Source of the DNA: Demequinaceae bacterium UBA4004
Lineage (GTDB): Bacteria; Actinomycetota; Actinomycetes; Actinomycetales; Demequinaceae
Direction: 5' to 3'
Assembly: GCA_002384765.1 (NCBI GenBank)
Contig: DGBM01000240.1
Location: forward strand, 1 to 9,568
Length of the DNA: 9,568 nt
Below the pieces are notes generated by a model. That model was given only the letters and a program-made list of their open reading frames with translations, was not told the origin of the DNA and did no database searches. Each line of letters opens with the position of its first letter. The stretch's first letter is position 1. The translations under genes were made by a program, and so were the position numbers. Positions 5,820 to 9,568 of this stretch are shown here, in pieces.

Positions 5820-7442
5820 ATGCCACCGAGGAAGAAGACCGACGCGAGTGCGCCGTCGACGATGAAGGAGCTCAAGGACACCCTCTGGAAGGCCGCGGAC
5901 AAGCTGCGCGGGTCGATGGACGCCTCGCAGTACAAGGACGTCATCCTCGGCCTGGTGTTCCTCAAGTACGTCTCGGACGCGTTCACCGAGCGCCGCGAGC
6001 AGATCCGCGCCGAGCTCACCGCGGACGGGTTCAGCGAGGAGCAGCTCGCGCCGCTGCTCGACGAGATGGACGAGTACACCGCGCACGCCGTGTTCTGGGT
6101 CCCGCCTCACGCCCGGTGGACCTATCTCGCGCAGCACGCCAAGGGCCTGCCCGCCCAAGACGGGCAGCCGCACAAGAACATCGGCCAGCTCGTCGACGAG
6201 GCGATGGACCTGCTCATCGGCGCCAACCCGTCCCTCAAGGGCGCCCTGCCGCGGATCTACAACAGGGACAATGTCGACCAGCGCCGCCTCGGCGAGCTCC
6301 TCGACCTGTTCAACTCCGCCCGGTTCACCGGCCAGGGCGCCTCCAAGGCCCGGGACCTGCTCGGCGAGGTCTACGAGTACTTCCTCGAGAAGTTCGCCCG
6401 CGCCGAGGGCAAGCGCGGCGGCGAGTTCTTCACCCCGCCCAGCGTCGTGCGCACCCTCGTCGAGGTGCTCGAACCGACCCAGGGCCGCATCTACGACCCG
6501 GCCTGCGGATCGGGAGGCATGTTCGTCCAGGCGGAGAAGTTCCTCGCCGCCCACCACCAGGACAAGACCGCCCTGTCGATCTACGGGCAAGAGCTCAACG
6601 AACGCACGTGGCGCCTGGCCCGGATGAACCTCGCCATCCACGGCCTCAACGGAAACCTCGCCGCCGTCTGGGGTGACACGTTCGCGATCGACCTGCACGC
6701 GGACGTTCAGATGGACTACGTCATGTCCAACCCGCCGTTCAACATCAAGGACTGGACCCGCAAGGAGGACGACCCCCGCTGGCGCTACGGCGTCCCACCG
6801 GCCGGCAACGCGAACTACGCGTGGATCCAGCACATCCTGTCCAAGCTCGCCCCTGGCGGCAGCGCGGGCGTCGTCATGGCCAACGGCTCCATGTCCACCA
6901 ACAGCGGCGGCGAAGGCGAGATCCGCGCCCAGATCGTCGAGGCCGACCTCGTCTCCTGCATGGTCGCCCTGCCCACCCAGCTGTTCCGCAGCACCGGCAT
7001 CCCCGTCTGCGTCTGGTTCTTCGCCAAGGACAAGACCGCCGGACCCAGAGGCTCGAACGACCGGACCGGGCAGGTGCTGTTCATCGACGCCCGCAACCTC
7101 GGCTACATGGTCGACCGTGCCGAACGCGCCCTCGCAGACGACGACATCGCCCAGATCGCCAACACGTACCACGCCTGGCGCGGCACGGCGTCTGCTGCCG
7201 AGGCGAAGCTGTCGTATGCCGATGTGCCGGGCTTCGCGAAGTCCGTGACCCTGGCCGACATCAAGGCCTCCGACTACGCCCTCACCCCAGGACGTTACGT
7301 CGGCGCCGCCGAGGCCGAGGACGACGGCGAACCCATCGAAGAGAAGATCGAACGTCTCACCAGCGAGCTCTTCGCCCAGTTCGACGAGTCCACCCGCCTC
7401 GAGGCCGTCGTTCGCGAGCAGCTCGGGAGGCTCAATGTCTGA
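5820..7442 (+). CDS. hsdM: Type I restriction-modification methylase subunit HsdM (540 aa)
   Basis: This is the N6-adenine DNA methyltransferase subunit. It transfers a methyl group from S-adenosylmethionine to adenine in a target chosen by HsdS, and is also part of the HsdR-containing nuclease complex. The N-terminal helical domain is typical (ELKDTLWKAADKLRGSM, QYKDVILGLVFLKYVSDAF). Catalytic motifs are intact: SAM-binding DPACGSGGMF at 226-235 and catalytic NPPF at 304-307. FFTPPSVVRTLVE precedes motif I and VALPTQLFRSTGIPVCVWFF lies near 382-401, both typical of HsdM. Length is normal for the family. GAGGAAGG at 5803-5810 gives a strong ribosome-binding site nine bases before the ATG. It starts two bases after the fusion gene stops and overlaps hsdS by eight bases. 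A longer antisense frame (5760-7481) is a GC-driven shadow. Confidence 0.97.
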   Translation: MPPRKKTDASAPSTMKELKDTLWKAADKLRGSMDASQYKDVILGLVFLKYVSDAFTERREQIRAELTADGFSEEQLAPLLDEMDEYTAHAVFWVPPHARWTYLAQHAKGLPAQDGQPHKNIGQLVDEAMDLLIGANPSLKGALPRIYNRDNVDQRRLGELLDLFNSARFTGQGASKARDLLGEVYEYFLEKFARAEGKRGGEFFTPPSVVRTLVEVLEPTQGRIYDPACGSGGMFVQAEKFLAAHHQDKTALSIYGQELNERTWRLARMNLAIHGLNGNLAAVWGDTFAIDLHADVQMDYVMSNPPFNIKDWTRKEDDPRWRYGVPPAGNANYAWIQHILSKLAPGGSAGVVMANGSMSTNSGGEGEIRAQIVEADLVSCMVALPTQLFRSTGIPVCVWFFAKDKTAGPRGSNDRTGQVLFIDARNLGYMVDRAERALADDDIAQIANTYHAWRGTASAAEAKLSYADVPGFAKSVTLADIKASDYALTPGRYVGAAEAEDDGEPIEEKIERLTSELFAQFDESTRLEAVVREQLGRLNV

Positions 7443-8634
7443 CTCGAAGGAGACGACGTTTCGAGACTTGGTCGCAATCAACGCTCTGGCACTGAGCGAC
7501 GGTTACCGAGCCAAGCTGGACGAACTGGGGGGCAACGGCCCGCTCTTCCTTCGCGCCGGAGCCCTCACCGATCAAGGGTTCACGTGGAAAGATCTCGATG
7601 CGTTCCATGCCGATCGAGCAGAAGCCCTTTCCGGAAAGATGGGTCGTCGCGGTGACGTAGTCATCACAACGAAGGGAAACAGCATTGGGCGGACTGGATG
7701 GGTACCCGCGGATGCACCTAGCTTCGTCTACTCACCTCATCTCAGTTTCTGGCGAGCACGCAACGCGAATGTGCTCCACTCAAGGTTCCTGTACTACTGG
7801 TCCGCCAGCCGCGAGTTCGCGCAGCAGCTGCAAACTCTTGGACACGGAACCGACATGGCGCCCTATCTGAGCCTTCGCGACCAGCTCCGGCTCAAGATCT
7901 CGCTTCCCGACCTCAAGGAACAGGTTGCCGTAGCAGCGGTTCTCGGAGCGCTCGACGACAAGATTGCCGCCAACACAAAGCTGGCAGAGATCACCGACGA
8001 TTTGGTCAGAGCCGAATACAACGCACTGTCTGAGGACGCTTCCGAGGCCCGAAGTATCGCCTCGATCGGAACACATCCGCGTGACCTAGTTGACCCGTCG
8101 CAGGCGGACGGCAATCGGATCTACGTCGGGCTCGAGCACGTACCCCGGCGTCGGATGTGGCTATCCGAATCGGGCCTGTCTTCAGACGTCACGAGCACCA
8201 AGGCGAGCTTTGCCAGCGGTGACGTGCTCTTCGGCAAGCTGCGTCCCTACTTCCACAAGGTCGTATCCGCCCCCGCTGACGGAATCTGCTCTACGGACAT
8301 TCTCGTGCTGCGCGCGAAGCACCCTGGGCAGGCCGGTTTCCTTCTGGCTGCAGCGGCGAGTGACGCAACGGTCGAAAGATGTACGGCAGCGAGCGAGGGC
8401 ACCCGAATGCCTCGCACGAGTTGGAAGGACCTCGCTGCGATTGAGGTTCCATGGCCGGGCGACACTGCCGCACAGACATTCTCGGCGAGGGTTACTGCCC
8501 TCCGGGATCGTGTTGACTCCGCCATGGTTGAGAACCGGATGTTGGCCGGCACGCGGGATGCCCTCTTGCCGCAGTTAGTGTCGGGAAAGATCAGGGTCAA
8601 GGACGCGGAGCGCGTCGTCGAGGGGGTTGTGTGA
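7435..8634 (+). CDS. hsdS: Type I restriction-modification specificity subunit HsdS (399 aa)
   Basis: This is the DNA-recognition subunit, which sets the bipartite target for HsdM methylation and HsdR cleavage. Two recognition domains are visible. The first spans about residues 8-160, with RGDVVITTKGN near 72-82 and the closing ISLPDLKEQVAVAAVLGALD followed by a helical spacer (DDKIAANTKLAEITDDL). The second spans about 205-350, with SGDVLFGKLRPY at 261-272, and ends in a second helical spacer and the usual LLPQLVSGKI. The two domains differ in sequence, so an asymmetric bipartite target is expected. The ATG overlaps the end of hsdM and follows GGGAGG at 7425-7430. Two sampled 60-base lines in this gene are 55-57% G+C, against 72% in sampled hsdM and hsdR lines, and codon 381 is TTA. 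This fits exchange of specificity genes by transfer. The target sequence cannot be read from the protein. Confidence 0.96.
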   Translation: MSDSKETTFRDLVAINALALSDGYRAKLDELGGNGPLFLRAGALTDQGFTWKDLDAFHADRAEALSGKMGRRGDVVITTKGNSIGRTGWVPADAPSFVYSPHLSFWRARNANVLHSRFLYYWSASREFAQQLQTLGHGTDMAPYLSLRDQLRLKISLPDLKEQVAVAAVLGALDDKIAANTKLAEITDDLVRAEYNALSEDASEARSIASIGTHPRDLVDPSQADGNRIYVGLEHVPRRRMWLSESGLSSDVTSTKASFASGDVLFGKLRPYFHKVVSAPADGICSTDILVLRAKHPGQAGFLLAAAASDATVERCTAASEGTRMPRTSWKDLAAIEVPWPGDTAAQTFSARVTALRDRVDSAMVENRMLAGTRDALLPQLVSGKIRVKDAERVVEGVV

Positions 8635-8635
8635 C

Positions 8636-9568
8636 ATGACGGGGGACGTTGGGGGCTTCGACGCGGTTGGGTTCTCAGAAGCCGAGTGGGAGGACGTCGC
8701 CATGGAGGCCCTGGCCGGCCATGGTTGGGTTCCCAAGTACGGCAAGGAGATCGCGCCCGGCTCGCATGAGCGCGAGTCGTGGGACGAGATCGTCCTGCCC
8801 TCACGGCTGCTCGACGCGCTGCGCCGGTTGAACCCGACGGTTCCCCCTGAATACCTGAAGCAGGCCGCCGCGGAGATCCTCCGTCCATCGTCGAAAGACG
8901 CGTTGACGGAGAACCACCGGGCGCACGGGTTCATGGTCGAGGGGTACCGCGGGATCAGCTGGGTCGATCACGAGGGAGTCGAGCAGAATCCGACGATCCG
9001 GCTGGTCAGCACCGACCCTGCCGAGAACGACTGGTTGGTCGTGAACCAGGTGACGGTCCGTTCCCGGGACGTGGAGCGCCGCTTCGACATGGTGCTGTAC
9101 TGCAACGGCCTGCCGGTCTCGGTCATCGAGCTGAAGAAGGCCGGCACGCAGGCCGCCGACGTCGCGGCTGCCCACGCACAGCTGCAGACGTACCTGCGGG
9201 AGCTGCCGATGTGCTTCCGCTTCGCCGTCCTGACCGTCCCGAGCGATGGCGTCATCGCGAAGTACGGGACGCCATTCACGCCGCTCAACCACTTCTCGCC
9301 GTGGAATGTCGATGACGACGGGCAGCCGCTCGGGTTCGGCGCGACCGAGGACCTCGACCACCTCGGCACCGGGCTGGACCAGCTCATCGACGGCGTGTTC
9401 AACCAGGACCGGTTCCTACAGCTGATGCGCAACTTCACCGCGTTCGACCAGGGCGCGGACGGGCTGGCCAAGCGGATCGCGAAGCCGCACCAGTACTTCG
9501 CCGTGAACAAGGCCCTCTGGCGCACGATCCAGGCGGTCGAGTCGGACGGCAAGGCCGGCGTCGTGTGG
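8636..9568 (+). CDS. hsdR: Type I restriction endonuclease subunit HsdR, N-terminal part (311 aa, runs off the window)
   Basis: This is the motor and nuclease subunit, which translocates DNA using ATP and cuts unmodified DNA. Only the first 311 codons are present; the frame stays open to the last base. The N-terminal EAEWEDVAMEALAGHGW matches the conserved start of HsdR. The nuclease core is visible as FDMVLYCNG with D151 followed by the strand VSVIELKKAG with E165 and K167, the D-ExK arrangement of the PD-(D/E)xK fold. The window ends at AGVVW, just where family members continue into the Walker A loop, so the helicase motor lies outside. The ATG is two bases after the hsdS stop, with AGGGGG at 8621-8626 as ribosome-binding site. 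The visible part is intact; whether the rest is cannot be told. Confidence 0.95.
   Translation, partial: MTGDVGGFDAVGFSEAEWEDVAMEALAGHGWVPKYGKEIAPGSHERESWDEIVLPSRLLDALRRLNPTVPPEYLKQAAAEILRPSSKDALTENHRAHGFMVEGYRGISWVDHEGVEQNPTIRLVSTDPAENDWLVVNQVTVRSRDVERRFDMVLYCNGLPVSVIELKKAGTQAADVAAAHAQLQTYLRELPMCFRFAVLTVPSDGVIAKYGTPFTPLNHFSPWNVDDDGQPLGFGATEDLDHLGTGLDQLIDGVFNQDRFLQLMRNFTAFDQGADGLAKRIAKPHQYFAVNKALWRTIQAVESDGKAGVVW

Noticed and set aside
5760..7481. 573-residue open frame on the minus strand, longer than hsdM
   Set aside because: It lies antisense to hsdM, whose motifs are unmistakable. Its sequence is repetitive Val/Gly/Glu/Leu typical of a shadow frame in GC-rich DNA, with no recognisable domain.
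1..9568. CRISPR array, tRNA, rRNA, insertion sequence or attachment site
   Set aside because: I saw no regularly spaced repeats, cloverleaf-like sequence, transposase or integrase coding, or paired att-like repeats on reading both strands.

Overview
The window is high-GC, densely coded bacterial DNA. Shine-Dalgarno sites are clear and start/stop codons often overlap. The exported proteins have Ala/Thr/Pro-rich linkers, and sampled coding stretches run at roughly 70% G+C. This suggests an actinobacterium, but no marker gene fixes the genus. The mix of small accessory genes and a restriction system looks like an accessory or genomic-island region. No integrase, transposase, att site or tRNA is visible to prove that.

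Layout, left to right. (1) Positions 1-406 hold no supportable gene, but carry two strong inverted repeats that could act as terminators. (2) Positions 407-2205, minus strand, hold a two-gene unit of unknown function: a 118-residue protein followed by a 481-residue helical protein. The genes overlap by four bases, and a perfect 10-bp hairpin with a TTCG loop appears to mask the ribosome-binding site of the second gene. (3) Positions 2487-3471, minus strand, hold two small exported proteins: a lipoprotein, then a Sec-type secreted protein. A 12-bp GC-rich hairpin separates them. (4) Positions 3472-3660 form a divergent intergenic region with an 18-bp inverted repeat (TGATAAC-N4-GTTATCA) that looks like an operator. 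(5) From 3661 to the right edge, plus strand, runs a type I restriction-modification operon: a fusion protein of unknown function, hsdM, hsdS, and hsdR, which runs off the window.

The most interesting item is the first gene of that operon. Its protein starts with a helix-turn-helix and continues with a segment that follows the order and approximate spacing of the HsdM methylase motifs. The catalytic NPPF motif has lost its asparagine (it reads LPPA). It ends with what looks like half of an HsdS specificity subunit: one target-recognition-like segment and one coiled coil. It is therefore a candidate catalytically dead methylase/specificity fusion, co-expressed with an intact HsdM, HsdS and HsdR. 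It could be the operon's own regulator, acting through the palindrome upstream, or an additional DNA-recognition partner of the complex.

How the genes work together: HsdM and HsdS should form the modification enzyme that methylates adenine in a bipartite target set by the two HsdS recognition domains. Adding HsdR should give the ATP-driven restriction complex that cuts unmethylated DNA such as phage or plasmid. The minus-strand genes show no recognisable functional link to restriction.
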